NCBI GenBank assembly: GCA_964453155.1
Contig: CAYVQU010000005.1
Span: 1 to 64,000, forward strand
Reading direction: 5' to 3'
Source: CAYVQU01 sp964453155
Lineage (GTDB): Bacteria; Chloroflexota; Anaerolineae; Anaerolineales; UBA11858
Length of the DNA stretch: 64,000 bases
Positions 43,070 to 51,525 of the stretch are shown one piece after another; position 1 is the stretch's first letter, and each line of letters starts with the position of its first letter. A program made the position numbers and the translations under genes. A model generated the notes under the pieces. It worked only from the letters and a program-made list of their open reading frames with translations. It made no database searches and was not told the DNA's origin.

Positions 43070-44014
43070 ATGCCTGCCTTCACCGCCTCTGCTCCGGGGA
43101 AAATCATCCTTTTTGGCGAACACGCGGTCGTTTACGGCCAACCGGCCATTGCGGTCCCCGTGACCCAGGTGCGCGCCACGGCAACTGTGACACCGAATAT
43201 CGGGGGAAAATCTGGGGACGTAAAAATCATCGCTCCAGAAATAAAACTTGAGTCCAATTTAGCCGCGCTGCCACCTGGAAATCCCATAGGGTCGGCGGTT
43301 AATCAAGTCCTTACCAACCTGAAAGTTGATCGCATACCCGCCTGCACCCTAAAAGTGACCTCCACCATCCCTGTCGCCGCCGGCCTGGGATCCGGCGCGG
43401 CGGTCTCGGTCGCCATTATCCGATCATTAGCTGGTTTTTTGGGCCGTCAACTCCCCAACGAAACCGTCTCCGCCCTGGCCTACGAAGTCGAAAAAATCCA
43501 CCACGGCACCCCCTCCGGCATCGACAACACGGTGGTGACTTATGCCCAACCGGTCTACTTTGTGAAGGAGCAGCTGATTGAAACTTTCTCCATCGCCAAA
43601 CCCTTCACCATCATCATCGGCGACACCGGCCTCCCCAGCCCAACCAAAGAAACAGTGGGGGCGGTACGGGCAGCCTGGGAAGAAACCCCCTTTGTATACA
43701 ACCAGATATTTGAAGCTATCGGCAATCTAACGAAACTCGCGCAGGAATGTCTCATACACGGGCAAATCGAGCAGTTAGGGGATTGGCTGAATGAAAACCA
43801 CACCCTGCTCCAAGAAATGGGCGTTTCATCCCCTCAACTAGACCAACTGGTGATTGCAGCTAGAGATGCAGGGGCTTTAGGGGCTAAACTCTCAGGCGGC
43901 GGCCGCGGGGGTAATATGATCGCGCTGGCCACGGCTGAAAACACCCCAAACGTCTCCCTGGCTATACGCAGTTCTGGCGCGATAAATACGATTACTACTC
44001 AGGTAAATACATGA
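43070..44014 (+). CDS. mvk: Mevalonate kinase
   Basis: A protein of 314 aa, GHMP kinase family. Motif 1 is SAPGKIILFGEHAVVYG, motif 2 is PVAAGLGSGAAVSVA (ATP loop), then GTPSGIDNTV with the catalytic Asp, and motif 3 KLSGGGRGGNMIAL. It makes mevalonate 5-phosphate. Together with the isopentenyl phosphate kinase downstream it points to the alternative mevalonate route; the linking phosphomevalonate decarboxylase is not in this window. Its stop overlaps the next ATG. Confidence 0.95.
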   Translation: MPAFTASAPGKIILFGEHAVVYGQPAIAVPVTQVRATATVTPNIGGKSGDVKIIAPEIKLESNLAALPPGNPIGSAVNQVLTNLKVDRIPACTLKVTSTIPVAAGLGSGAAVSVAIIRSLAGFLGRQLPNETVSALAYEVEKIHHGTPSGIDNTVVTYAQPVYFVKEQLIETFSIAKPFTIIIGDTGLPSPTKETVGAVRAAWEETPFVYNQIFEAIGNLTKLAQECLIHGQIEQLGDWLNENHTLLQEMGVSSPQLDQLVIAARDAGALGAKLSGGGRGGNMIALATAENTPNVSLAIRSSGAINTITTQVNT

Positions 44015-44685
44015 AAATCCTCGAAAAACAATTTCAGCATGTCATTGCCCTAATTCTTCTACTCAGTGGGGCGTATTTAATTACCCAAGGGAATGACTTT
44101 TTCACGGGTCAATTTCTAGCAATCTCCTCAAAAATCTGGTTCTGGGCTTCGATCGCAGTTCCGGTTATCCATCAAGTCATCGTTATTTTCACCTGGCGCG
44201 GGGAACTCCACTATCAATGGATGACTGGCTGGTTCGGGGAGGGGGCATTCAAAATTTGGATGATCGGGTTTACGATCCTGTTCGTCGCCCGGCCAATTTC
44301 CGTGTGGGGATTGGCCATTGCTAATCGGGGCACCCTCCCCATTCAACCGGTAATTGGAATTATTTTGGGGCTGTTTTGTATCCCCCCCGTAGCTTATTTG
44401 GGATATTCGATCCATCATTATTTTGGTTTTGCCCGCGCCTTTGGGGAAGACCACTTCGAACCGGATCGCTACCGCGATTTACCCTTTGTGGCCGAAGGCA
44501 TCTTCCGCTGGACGCCCAACGCGATGTACAAATTCGGTTTCCTGGCCCTGTGGCTGCCTGGATTTTTGCTGATCTCTAAAGCTGCCCTACTCTCGGCACT
44601 GTTCAGCCACATCTATATTTGGGTCCATTTTTATTTCACCGAACTCCCCGATATGCACCATATTTATGGGAAGGAATCAAAATGA
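44011..44685 (+). CDS. Small polytopic membrane protein, possibly ICMT/PEMT-like methyltransferase
   Basis: A protein of 224 aa with about six hydrophobic helices. The C-terminal region has FRWTPNAMYKFGFLALWLPG, an Asn-rich analogue of the HPxY motif, and later FYFTELPDMHHIYG, resembling the E(x)PDL..YG end of isoprenylcysteine/phospholipid methyltransferases. If right, it would methylate a prenyl or lipid product. The ATGA overlaps on both sides tie it to the isoprenoid operon. The assignment is by weak motif likeness only. Confidence 0.55.
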   Translation: MKILEKQFQHVIALILLLSGAYLITQGNDFFTGQFLAISSKIWFWASIAVPVIHQVIVIFTWRGELHYQWMTGWFGEGAFKIWMIGFTILFVARPISVWGLAIANRGTLPIQPVIGIILGLFCIPPVAYLGYSIHHYFGFARAFGEDHFEPDRYRDLPFVAEGIFRWTPNAMYKFGFLALWLPGFLLISKAALLSALFSHIYIWVHFYFTELPDMHHIYGKESK

Positions 44686-45098
44686 CGATTTCGTATAAAA
44701 CTGATCTCCAGGACGTCAACTGGGATGAAATCAAAACCAAAGTCGCCGCTGATGATTTTGACAACGGCCGTACCCCAGAACAACTTCAGCAATCTTTTGA
44801 AAATAGCTTCGCGACCTGTATTGCATATGATGATGACCAAATCATTGGCAAAGTCCGGGCACTCTCCGATGGGGTTTGTAATGCATATGTTGTCGATGTC
44901 TGGACCTACACCCCCTACCGCCACCAGGGCATTGCTACCCAAATGATGAAAAAATTATTCGAGCAACTCCCCGGACAACATATCTACTTGTTCACCGATG
45001 ATGCCATAGAATTTTATGAAAAATTGGGTTTCAAAAAACAAGAGATTGGTTTAGGCAAAGTTGTCGGGACCTGGTTAGAGACGGATCCGAATGGATAA
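44682..45098 (+). CDS. GNAT-family N-acetyltransferase
   Basis: A protein of 138 aa from the ATG at 44682, which overlaps the preceding TGA. The acetyl-CoA loop is VWTYTPYRHQGIATQMMKKL, followed by YLFTDDAIEFYEKLGFKK. The substrate is unknown. It overlaps the isopentenyl phosphate kinase start by eight bases and so is probably co-translated. Confidence 0.88.
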   Translation: MTISYKTDLQDVNWDEIKTKVAADDFDNGRTPEQLQQSFENSFATCIAYDDDQIIGKVRALSDGVCNAYVVDVWTYTPYRHQGIATQMMKKLFEQLPGQHIYLFTDDAIEFYEKLGFKKQEIGLGKVVGTWLETDPNG

Positions 45099-45891
45099 TC
45101 TCATTCTCTTAAAACTGGGAGGCTCGCTCATTACGGATAAAAATACACCGCAGACGACAAGGACAGATACGATTGCGCGGTTGGTAGGAGAGTTGAAAGA
45201 GTGGGGAATGGGAAGTCGGGAGTGGAGAGTGGTGTTGGGGCATGGATCAGGGTCGTTTGGGCATATACCGGCGCAGAAATATGGCACTCGGCAAGGGGTA
45301 AACTCGGAAGAAGAATGGCGGGGGTTTGCAGAAGTCTGGTACGAGGCGACAACGTTAAATCGGATTGTGATGGAGGCCCTACATACTGCTGGGGTTCCAG
45401 CAATCTCTTTCCCAATATCCGGAGGAGCAACGGCGCGCGATGGACAGGTGGAGGCTTGGAATTTAACACCATTGGTCACGGCTTTGGAGATGGGGGTCCT
45501 ACCCGTCGTTTTTGGTGATGTGGTATTTGATTCGGTGCGCGGGGGGACAATTCTCTCCACTGAGGATATTTTCACACATCTAGCGCGAGAACTCCGGCCG
45601 CTGCGCATTCTCCTGGCTGGAATTGATGAGGGAGTGTGGGCCGATTTTCCATCTTGCACGCAGCTGATTCCCGAAATCACGCCGAAAAATTATGCGGAAG
45701 TCACCCAATCCGTGGGAGGCTCAACAGCGACCGATGTCACCGGGGGGATGGCGAGTAAAGTTGGGCAGATGCTCGAATTAGTGAACGCGATCTCGGGATT
45801 AGAAGTAATTATTTTTAATGGCAGTCAACCGGGAAATCTAACCAGAGTTTTGCAGCGAGAAAAACTCGGCACTCGAATCACATCAAACTAA
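45091..45891 (+). CDS. Isopentenyl phosphate kinase
   Basis: A protein of 266 aa of the amino-acid-kinase fold. It begins LILLKLGGSLITDK, then VVLGHGSGSFGH with His58 at the position that recognises isopentenyl phosphate in archaeal enzymes. PVVFGDVVFD, TEDIFTHLAREL, LLAGIDEGVW and DVTGGMASKV complete the fold. It forms isopentenyl diphosphate from isopentenyl phosphate. Residues about 37-46 (EWGMGSREWR), just before the His loop, are encoded by a period-7 repeat and form an extra loop compared with relatives. Confidence 0.9.
   Translation: MDNLILLKLGGSLITDKNTPQTTRTDTIARLVGELKEWGMGSREWRVVLGHGSGSFGHIPAQKYGTRQGVNSEEEWRGFAEVWYEATTLNRIVMEALHTAGVPAISFPISGGATARDGQVEAWNLTPLVTALEMGVLPVVFGDVVFDSVRGGTILSTEDIFTHLARELRPLRILLAGIDEGVWADFPSCTQLIPEITPKNYAEVTQSVGGSTATDVTGGMASKVGQMLELVNAISGLEVIIFNGSQPGNLTRVLQREKLGTRITSN
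45201..45240. repeat. Period-7 repeat inside the isopentenyl phosphate kinase gene
   Basis: Degenerate heptamers GTGGGGA, ATGGGAA, GTCGGGA, GTGGAGA, GTGGTGT and TGGGG are contiguous. They encode a Trp/Glu/Arg-rich loop. Confidence 0.75.
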
Positions 45892-45892
45892 T

Positions 45893-46000
45893 ATCAGCTT
45901 TCATCCGCGTGAATCCGCGTCCAATTTTTTCTTAAGTAATAGAGATCACCTTGCTCCGCACCCTTTGATAGGGTTTAGGGAGCTACCCAGGATGTTGGTT
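45893..46000. repeat. CCGCGT repeat remnant and hairpin between operons
   Basis: Two ATCCGCGT-type units lie at about 45903-45921, a single-arm relative of the array at 46616. A hairpin follows near 45973-46000 (GCTCC/GGAGC with ACCCT/AGGGT inside). No T-run follows, so a terminator role is doubtful. Confidence 0.4.
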
Positions 46001-46037
46001 TTTCCCAATAATCATTGACAATACAAAAAGAGTAAAT

Positions 46038-46616
46038 ATGCATAAAATCCTTTTAGATATCCCCAACTGGATTGATACTGAGCGACTATATCTGCGACCC
46101 TATCAGGCCGGTGACGGCCCGTTGTATTTTGCGGCCGGGGAACGAAATCAAGAACATCTGGCCCAATATGAATCCGGCAATGTCCTCAATCACCTGAAAG
46201 ACGAAACCCATGCCGAGGCCATCGTGCGTGAACTGGCCGCCGACTGGATGGCCCGTAAGTGTTTTTTCATCGGGATTTTTATCAAAGAAACGGATCAATG
46301 GGCTGGCCAAGTGTATGTTGGCCCCACCAACTGGGATTTACCGGAATTCGTGATCGGTTATGTGGCCGATGTCGACCATGAGGGCCAGGGTTACATTTCT
46401 GAGGCCGTGAAGGCGGTAGTGGCAATGCTGTTTAACGCTATGGGCGCCCACCGGGTCAAAGCCGATTGCAATGAAGAAAACGTTCGCAGTTGGAAGCTAC
46501 TGGAACGCTGTGGTTTCAGGCGTGAAGGACATTTACGCCAAAATAAAAAATCCCCGGATGGCAGTTATCTTGGGGATTATCTATACGCAATTCTTCGGGA
46601 TGAGTTTTTTGAATAG
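46038..46616 (+). CDS. RimJ/RimL-type GNAT acetyltransferase
   Basis: A protein of 192 aa. It begins IDTERLYLRPYQAGDG, has VIGYVADVDHEGQGYISEAVKAVVAMLF as the acetyl-CoA loop, and ADCNEENVRSWKLLERCGFRREGHLRQ, the classic RimL-like end. It probably acetylates an N-terminal amine or a small molecule. It stands alone, and its stop codon touches the repeat array at 46616. Confidence 0.9.
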   Translation: MHKILLDIPNWIDTERLYLRPYQAGDGPLYFAAGERNQEHLAQYESGNVLNHLKDETHAEAIVRELAADWMARKCFFIGIFIKETDQWAGQVYVGPTNWDLPEFVIGYVADVDHEGQGYISEAVKAVVAMLFNAMGAHRVKADCNEENVRSWKLLERCGFRREGHLRQNKKSPDGSYLGDYLYAILRDEFFE

Positions 46617-46751
46617 AACGCGGATTACGCGGATTCAACGGATTCGGGCAGATTATTTTTCAGGTTTGCAAAGCCTGCTTGGTTCCAAATATTGTTCATC
46701 TTGTCAGCAAAAATCTGCGTAAGCGAAGCGGCATTTGCGTCAGCCGCGTTC
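46616..46751. repeat. ACGCGGATT array with inverted end, between convergent genes
   Basis: GAACGCGG (46616-46623) opens direct ACGCGGATT-type nonamers, and CCGCGTTC (46744-46751) closes with the inverse. The middle holds TCTGCGTAAGC-like inverse units. It fills the whole gap between the two convergent genes, where a terminator would be expected. Confidence 0.75.
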
Positions 46752-46762
46752 CATTCAGCGTT

Positions 46763-47725
46763 TTATTCAATATCAGCAATTTTTATTACGATTTTCCCTT
46801 GAGCGTGCTGTTCAGCCATGTATCGCAGCGCGGCGGGAACTTCTTCTAAAGGATAAGATTTGTCGATGACCGGCTTAACCTGTCCCGCCTCGATGTATTC
46901 TTTGATGATCGTCAAATCTTTGGTATTCGTTGTGGCCATAAACATCGTCCCCTGTTGACGTGAGAACATCGATATGAGGAAGGCCTTGATCACATAACGC
47001 ATCCCACCATGCCCGCTATTGGGGATAATTAAGCCTTCAGGTGAAAGCACCCGCCGCAAATCCCGAAATGAACGCGCGGCGACATTATCCAGGATTAGAT
47101 CGTAGCGGTTACCGCTCTGGGTAAAATCAGTTTGGGTGTAATCGAATACTTCTGTAGCCCCTAAAGAACGGACCAATTCCACATTTCGAGTGCTGCAAAC
47201 GCCCGCGACTTCGGCGCCTAAAGCTTTTGCAATTTGAACGGCAAACGTCCCCACCCCACCCGAGGCCCCATGGATTAATACTTTTTGACCCGCCTGAACC
47301 TTACCGGCATCGCGTAGACCAATCAGGGCTGTAAGGGCCGCGGTTGGCACCGCGGCGGCTTCTTCAAAAGTCAAATTGGTGGGTTTGAGAGCCAGCCGAT
47401 CCGCAGCGACACGCACATATTCGGCAAATGATCCACTACAAGCAGTGTAAACTTCATCGCCAGGTTTAAATTCGGTGACTGCGCTACCCACTTCCACAAC
47501 CTGACCGGCCATATCCCAGCCTAGAATATGTTCTTTCGGGTTCGGAAACCCCATTGAGAGCCGCACCAACCAGGGATCACCCCGCAGGGTGAATAAATCT
47601 CCAGCGTTGAGGGATGCGGCCACAACCCGAACTAATACCTGGTGTTCTTCAATTTCAGGTTTGGGAACTTCTTTCAATTCCAACAGCTCTGGTGAGCCGT
47701 AATGATTTTGAACAATCGCTTTCAT
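46763..47725 (-). CDS. Zinc-independent MDR-family NAD(P)-dependent oxidoreductase
   Basis: About 320 aa from the ATG at 47725 (AAGGA upstream). It starts MKAIVQNHYGSPELLELKEVP, with GDEVYTACSGSFAEYV, AAAVPTAALTALIGLRDAG and the cofactor loop VLIHGASGGVGTFAVQIAKALGAEV. No zinc-binding Cys cluster is present, as in quinone oxidoreductase-like enzymes. The substrate is unknown. It is divergent from the HIT gene. Confidence 0.9.
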   Translation of the reverse strand: MKAIVQNHYGSPELLELKEVPKPEIEEHQVLVRVVAASLNAGDLFTLRGDPWLVRLSMGFPNPKEHILGWDMAGQVVEVGSAVTEFKPGDEVYTACSGSFAEYVRVAADRLALKPTNLTFEEAAAVPTAALTALIGLRDAGKVQAGQKVLIHGASGGVGTFAVQIAKALGAEVAGVCSTRNVELVRSLGATEVFDYTQTDFTQSGNRYDLILDNVAARSFRDLRRVLSPEGLIIPNSGHGGMRYVIKAFLISMFSRQQGTMFMATTNTKDLTIIKEYIEAGQVKPVIDKSYPLEEVPAALRYMAEQHAQGKIVIKIADIE

Positions 47726-47753
47726 AATGGGGTTCCTTTCAATCAATTCGTCT

Positions 47754-47815
47754 GGTCTAATAACGTTTTAGACCGAAATAAGTTGCAAAACCTTACAAAT
47801 CGATGTAGGATTTGC
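47754..47815. promoter_or_regulatory. Two inverted repeats in the divergent MDR/HIT intergenic region
   Basis: GGTCTAA (47754-47760) mirrors TTAGACC (47768-47774) around a centre containing AACGTT. A second imperfect palindrome runs from GCAAAACCTTACA (47785-47797) to TGTAGGATTTGC (47804-47815). Both are candidate operators for the divergent pair. Confidence 0.5.
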
Positions 47816-47846
47816 CTCAATTTAAGCAAAGCAAGGAAATTTAAAT

Positions 47847-48296
47847 ATGACTACATTAATCCATCAGCGCGTCCGCGCGGCACATAATGGCGAAAACCCC
47901 ACTGCAATTTGCAAAATGTCATCCGGCTGGGCTGTGATTGGGGATCAGCAATTCATTCCCGGATACTGTTTACTCCTGGCTGATCCAGTTGTTCCCGATT
48001 TAAATGCCTTGACCGGTGCGGCGCGCGCCCAATTTTTGCAGGATATGACCATCATTGGCGATGCTTTACTCGAGGTGACGGATTCGTATCGGATCAATTA
48101 TGGGATTTTGGGAAATACGGACCCGGCGCTGCACGCTCATATCTTCCCCCGTTACTTGAGTGAACCCGATGGGCCGCGTGCCATCCCCGTTTATATGGGA
48201 TATTCGGCGGAAGAAAGAAATTCCCGCCCCTTTGATTTGGCGCGGGATCGAAATCTGATGCAGAAAATTGCCGCAGCTGTTCAATCACGGTTGTAA
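47847..48296 (+). CDS. HIT-like protein
   Basis: A protein of 149 aa. The fold is visible as IPGYCLLLADPVVPDLNALT, INYGILGNTDPALHAHIFPRY. The motif keeps only two His (LHAHIFP) where active HIT hydrolases have three (HxHxH). It may still bind or cleave nucleotides but differs from the Ap4A hydrolase pattern. AAGGA precedes the ATG by about eight bases. Its last 16 bases overlap the convergent gene. Confidence 0.8.
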   Translation: MTTLIHQRVRAAHNGENPTAICKMSSGWAVIGDQQFIPGYCLLLADPVVPDLNALTGAARAQFLQDMTIIGDALLEVTDSYRINYGILGNTDPALHAHIFPRYLSEPDGPRAIPVYMGYSAEERNSRPFDLARDRNLMQKIAAAVQSRL

Positions 48297-49183
48297 TACT
48301 TTTTTGCAATTTCCTCGTTTCCCGGTTCAAAGTTTTCCCAAAATTCCTGGGGGGGATGGCGCAGATCGTAATCTACCCGGGTATCGTGCAAAACTCGCGA
48401 ACAATAAGCATCACCCTGCATTAGGGTGTGCTCCATCGTGAGAATGACGTGATCGCCATAACTAGCTCTAAATTTTTCATAATCGCCATAACAACAAACC
48501 AAATATTTAAGTTCGGCATCGGGTAACTCCGTCATGGCATCGACACAAATGGGACAATTTTTATTTTTGAACGCGTATTTCCCCTCGGCTAGCTTGGTAT
48601 GGACGATGACCCAATCCGATGAGGTAGTATCTCCAGATAAGCGGTGGGCTAGCATCTCTTCCAATGTAGCAAATTTATCGCGGTCAGCAGCTGGATGATC
48701 ACGATAATACTGGGTTATATAACGTTTATAAAAATTTAGAGCGCGGGGGCGGTCAATCGTTTCAGCTAATGTTTGCAAGATGAAATATGATGGATAAGTC
48801 CAGGCCTGAATGAGGGCTTGCATAGAAATTTCAGCCTCGGCCATATGCCAAGCACTGGCAGCATCTAGTTGGAGTAACGCGCTGAAATAATTGAGGGCCG
48901 CCCTCGTCAATTGGGGATGTTGACTTAAATATTGATACTCTGAGAAAGTTTCAATTATTTCATTTGCAGGGGTTCTCAGATCAGTTTCTGGTGTCAAACT
49001 TAGTAACTTCTGGGTCAGGTTGGAGATATATTCATTAATGATCTCTGGTTTTTCTTGGGCAAGAAAAATCAGGAAAGTATCCAAACGTTCCAAGAAAATA
49101 TCCCCGACTCGGTCCTTGGGATTGATGGTTATCAATTTTGCTAACGAATTTTCTCTAAATGTGCCCGTTTGTGTAAATTTCAT
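48281..49183 (-). CDS. Possible L-2-amino-thiazoline-4-carboxylic acid hydrolase-like protein
   Basis: A protein of 300 aa. The N-terminal half is helical and unremarkable. The C-terminal half has KNCPICVDAMTELPD, LVCCYGDYEKFRASYGDHVIL and MEHTLMQGDAYCSRVLHDTR, which follow the Cys/Asp and TLxxGDxxC pattern of the ATC hydrolase family. I am not certain of the family. It may cleave a cyclic or thioether substrate in the cytoplasm. It starts with GAGGAA upstream and overlaps the HIT gene tail to tail. Confidence 0.5.
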   Translation of the reverse strand: MKFTQTGTFRENSLAKLITINPKDRVGDIFLERLDTFLIFLAQEKPEIINEYISNLTQKLLSLTPETDLRTPANEIIETFSEYQYLSQHPQLTRAALNYFSALLQLDAASAWHMAEAEISMQALIQAWTYPSYFILQTLAETIDRPRALNFYKRYITQYYRDHPAADRDKFATLEEMLAHRLSGDTTSSDWVIVHTKLAEGKYAFKNKNCPICVDAMTELPDAELKYLVCCYGDYEKFRASYGDHVILTMEHTLMQGDAYCSRVLHDTRVDYDLRHPPQEFWENFEPGNEEIAKKYYNRD

Positions 49184-49207
49184 AGCAATTTCCTCTTTTG
49201 CATAGCT

Positions 49208-49747
49208 CTAATTCCAATGATCGTCGTCTAAGTCAAATTTTTCGCACAACAAAACCATATCCTGTTTTTGAACCGCAGGAAGATCGTAACCGGTGTGGCA
49301 GATCACCTGGCTTTCGGCGGAAATGCACGGGACTGGAACTCCGTCTATTGTTCCTTGACCTGAAAGATCCTGACGGGAGAATTTAAAATCTTCCGCATCG
49401 GCCCAGGCGGGAATTCCATTGCCATTTTCATCCAAACGCAGCGCGTGGGCATCAAATTGGCGACCATCTGCATCCTGTAAGACAAAGGCGGTCGCTGTTT
49501 TATTGCCATGCCCGTCCACGACTGTCTGGTTCTCAGACCAGAGCTCGTGTAATTGATATCCATCACGACCTAACAATTCCCGCAGTCGAACCACATCATC
49601 CAACAACATCAACACATCCAGGTCTTTGTGGGGGCGCGTTTGTTCTCCCAGCAAGGCATCGATTCCCCACCCGCCAGTCAACCAGATGGGAATATCATTC
49701 GCAGCCAGAAGTCGATAAATTTTAATGGCATCTTCAGCGCTAACCAT
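49208..49747 (-). CDS. Nucleotidyltransferase of the lincosamide/ANT(2'')-like family
   Basis: A protein of 179 aa. The signature WLTGGWGIDALLGEQTRPHKDLDVLM holds the nucleotidyltransferase GG..D.D pattern with the HKDLD of the aminoglycoside-2''-adenylyltransferase/LnuA group. A later QFDAHALRL supplies a third acidic residue. Chromosomal members are often of unknown substrate, so resistance cannot be concluded. It follows 17 bases after the tandem NTF2-like gene. Confidence 0.83.
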   Translation of the reverse strand: MVSAEDAIKIYRLLAANDIPIWLTGGWGIDALLGEQTRPHKDLDVLMLLDDVVRLRELLGRDGYQLHELWSENQTVVDGHGNKTATAFVLQDADGRQFDAHALRLDENGNGIPAWADAEDFKFSRQDLSGQGTIDGVPVPCISAESQVICHTGYDLPAVQKQDMVLLCEKFDLDDDHWN

Positions 49748-49764
49748 TGATTTTCATTGCCCTT

Positions 49765-50565
49765 TTATTCATGGCGATCATACAAAATATTGACAATTTT
49801 CCATTCCCCATTAACCTCCGCCAGGTGAACATAATCTACCCAACCATCACCGACGGTCTTGGCAGTCGCAATTTGCTGATACACATCCAGGATTTCAATT
49901 TCAACCACCCATTCTGCCTTCGGTCGCGGGGGTTTTGCACCCAAAGAACTGGCTCTGACGCGTTCAACCATCTCAGAAAATGTTGAAATATTGAGACAGA
50001 TTATCCCAGTTTGCCCTAAAGGATAGAAACCGCGTTTTACTACCGCCGGGTAAAAAGATTTCTCCAGGCGATCATATTCGCGGCTGTACCAGCTCTCCAT
50101 ATAATCGAGTAAGGTCTGGTGAATAGCATGTTGATCCGCAGCCAGGATATCCGCGCGCGGGTTTTCGAACAAAATATGCATGATCTGCCAACGGCCATCG
50201 AGTTTGGCGAGATGAAGATAATCCGTCCAGGTTGATCCAACCGATTTTGCAGTCGCGATATTTTGGAAGACATCGCAAATGGTAATATCATTGCGCCATT
50301 CTGTAGTCGGTTTTTGGGGGTGGATATCCGAATCTTTTGCCAACGCAATCAATTGGTGAGCATTCACCTGCCGCAAGACAAAAACTCCGGTGGCAGGGAT
50401 TGGATAAAATTTACGTTTTACAATGGTGGGGTGAATGGCCTCTACAAGTTTTTCGTGCCCGGCCCCATACCACGGTTCCATATAGTCAGTGATCGATTTC
50501 ACAATGCCATCGAGGTCTGGTTGGGCGGCAGTCACAGAATCCAGAATTTCAATCGAAGTACTCAT
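49765..50565 (-). CDS. Tandem NTF2/lumazine-binding-like protein
   Basis: A protein of 266 aa made of two related domains (about 15-130 and 140-262). Shared segments are YMEPWYGAGHEKLVEAIHPTIVKRKFYP / YMESWYSREYDRLEKSFYPAVVKRGFYP and ATAKSVGSTWTDYLHLAKLDGRWQIMHILF / ATAKTVGDGWVDYVHLAEVNGEWKIVNILY. The family (Lumazine_bd_2) is cone-shaped and of varied use. It seems to be a gene-internal duplication. GAGGA precedes the ATG. Confidence 0.83.
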   Translation of the reverse strand: MSTSIEILDSVTAAQPDLDGIVKSITDYMEPWYGAGHEKLVEAIHPTIVKRKFYPIPATGVFVLRQVNAHQLIALAKDSDIHPQKPTTEWRNDITICDVFQNIATAKSVGSTWTDYLHLAKLDGRWQIMHILFENPRADILAADQHAIHQTLLDYMESWYSREYDRLEKSFYPAVVKRGFYPLGQTGIICLNISTFSEMVERVRASSLGAKPPRPKAEWVVEIEILDVYQQIATAKTVGDGWVDYVHLAEVNGEWKIVNILYDRHE

Positions 50566-50662
50566 CTTTTCCTCAGACTAGGTAATGAAATAGGGGCAAT
50601 CAAACCCCGTAGAGAGCGGTTCAACTTTTTTGGGTTCATTCGAGAAACTCCCTTTATTCTAA

Positions 50663-51511
50663 TTAGGTATTGAAACGAATAAACTCGATCGTCTGTTGGA
50701 TGATTTGGCGCGAACGATCGACATTATCCAGCAAATCAAAACCATGCCGTCCCTCGGGATGATTTTTAAGGTCAAGGGGGATATTTTTTGAAAGGGCTTC
50801 CACCACAAAATGATCAATACTGGTATTCAACGCAGCTCGGTCTAATCCCGCGCGGGCGATCAGGATGGGGAAAATATCCTGTTCCAATTGCTTAAGTTGA
50901 TTAACTGGTGAAAATTCAAGCCGTTTCGCATCCGAAATTTGGAGGCCATCCGGCGGATTCGGCCGCAACTCTAATATCGAGTAATACAAAACCAGGACTC
51001 GCAGATAGGCCGGAACGGTCCGGATCAACCAACTGATTAAGGGGCCCCCACCAGAGAAAGCCCAGACACACAGCCGATCTTTGTCCAGTGAAAATTCAGA
51101 TGCATGCTCCCTCGCATAATCTACCAGATCAATAATATCGTTCTGGGCAATATCCAAATGATCGCGACCATAATAGCGATGGTTGAACGTAATTCCGACG
51201 AAACCCGAGGCGGCTACGAGTTGGCCGTAGGACTTGAAAACACCCCAATCTTTCGGTTGGGTCAACAAATTGGGTGGTAAATAGCCACCATGAACAAAGA
51301 TTACGCCTGGCCGAGACTCGCCTTGAGCCAAATTCGGTGGGACATAAACGTCAGCCAACAAATCCCTATCTTTAGTACGCTTGTAAAGCAGATCTTTGTA
51401 GGCCTTGACTTTGTCCATCCCAGGGACGGAATAAACTACTTTTTTGGGTAAGGCTTCAACCAACCACCGGGGATCTTCCAATTTTTGATTCGCTTGATGA
51501 TATTCTGACAT
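50663..51511 (-). CDS. Alpha/beta hydrolase
   Basis: A protein of 282 aa. The oxyanion HGG is in GVIFVHGGYLPP, the nucleophile elbow is WAFSGGGPLIS (Ala replaces the first Gly), and acid and His are probably ARAGLDRAAL and HPEGRHGFDLLD. It resembles dienelactone-hydrolase- or esterase-type enzymes. It follows the aldo/keto reductase gene on the same strand by 14 bases. Confidence 0.87.
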   Translation of the reverse strand: MSEYHQANQKLEDPRWLVEALPKKVVYSVPGMDKVKAYKDLLYKRTKDRDLLADVYVPPNLAQGESRPGVIFVHGGYLPPNLLTQPKDWGVFKSYGQLVAASGFVGITFNHRYYGRDHLDIAQNDIIDLVDYAREHASEFSLDKDRLCVWAFSGGGPLISWLIRTVPAYLRVLVLYYSILELRPNPPDGLQISDAKRLEFSPVNQLKQLEQDIFPILIARAGLDRAALNTSIDHFVVEALSKNIPLDLKNHPEGRHGFDLLDNVDRSRQIIQQTIEFIRFNT

Positions 51512-51525
51512 ATGAAGGATTGGCT

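Noticed and set aside
45075..45680. Minus-strand frame of 201 codons opposite isopentenyl phosphate kinase
   Set aside because: Arg/Ser-rich complement of a clear kinase gene with intact motifs.
49208..49747. Antibiotic resistance gene
   Set aside because: The fold is that of lincosamide/aminoglycoside nucleotidyltransferases, but there is no mobile context and the chromosomal relatives often have other substrates, so resistance is not claimed.
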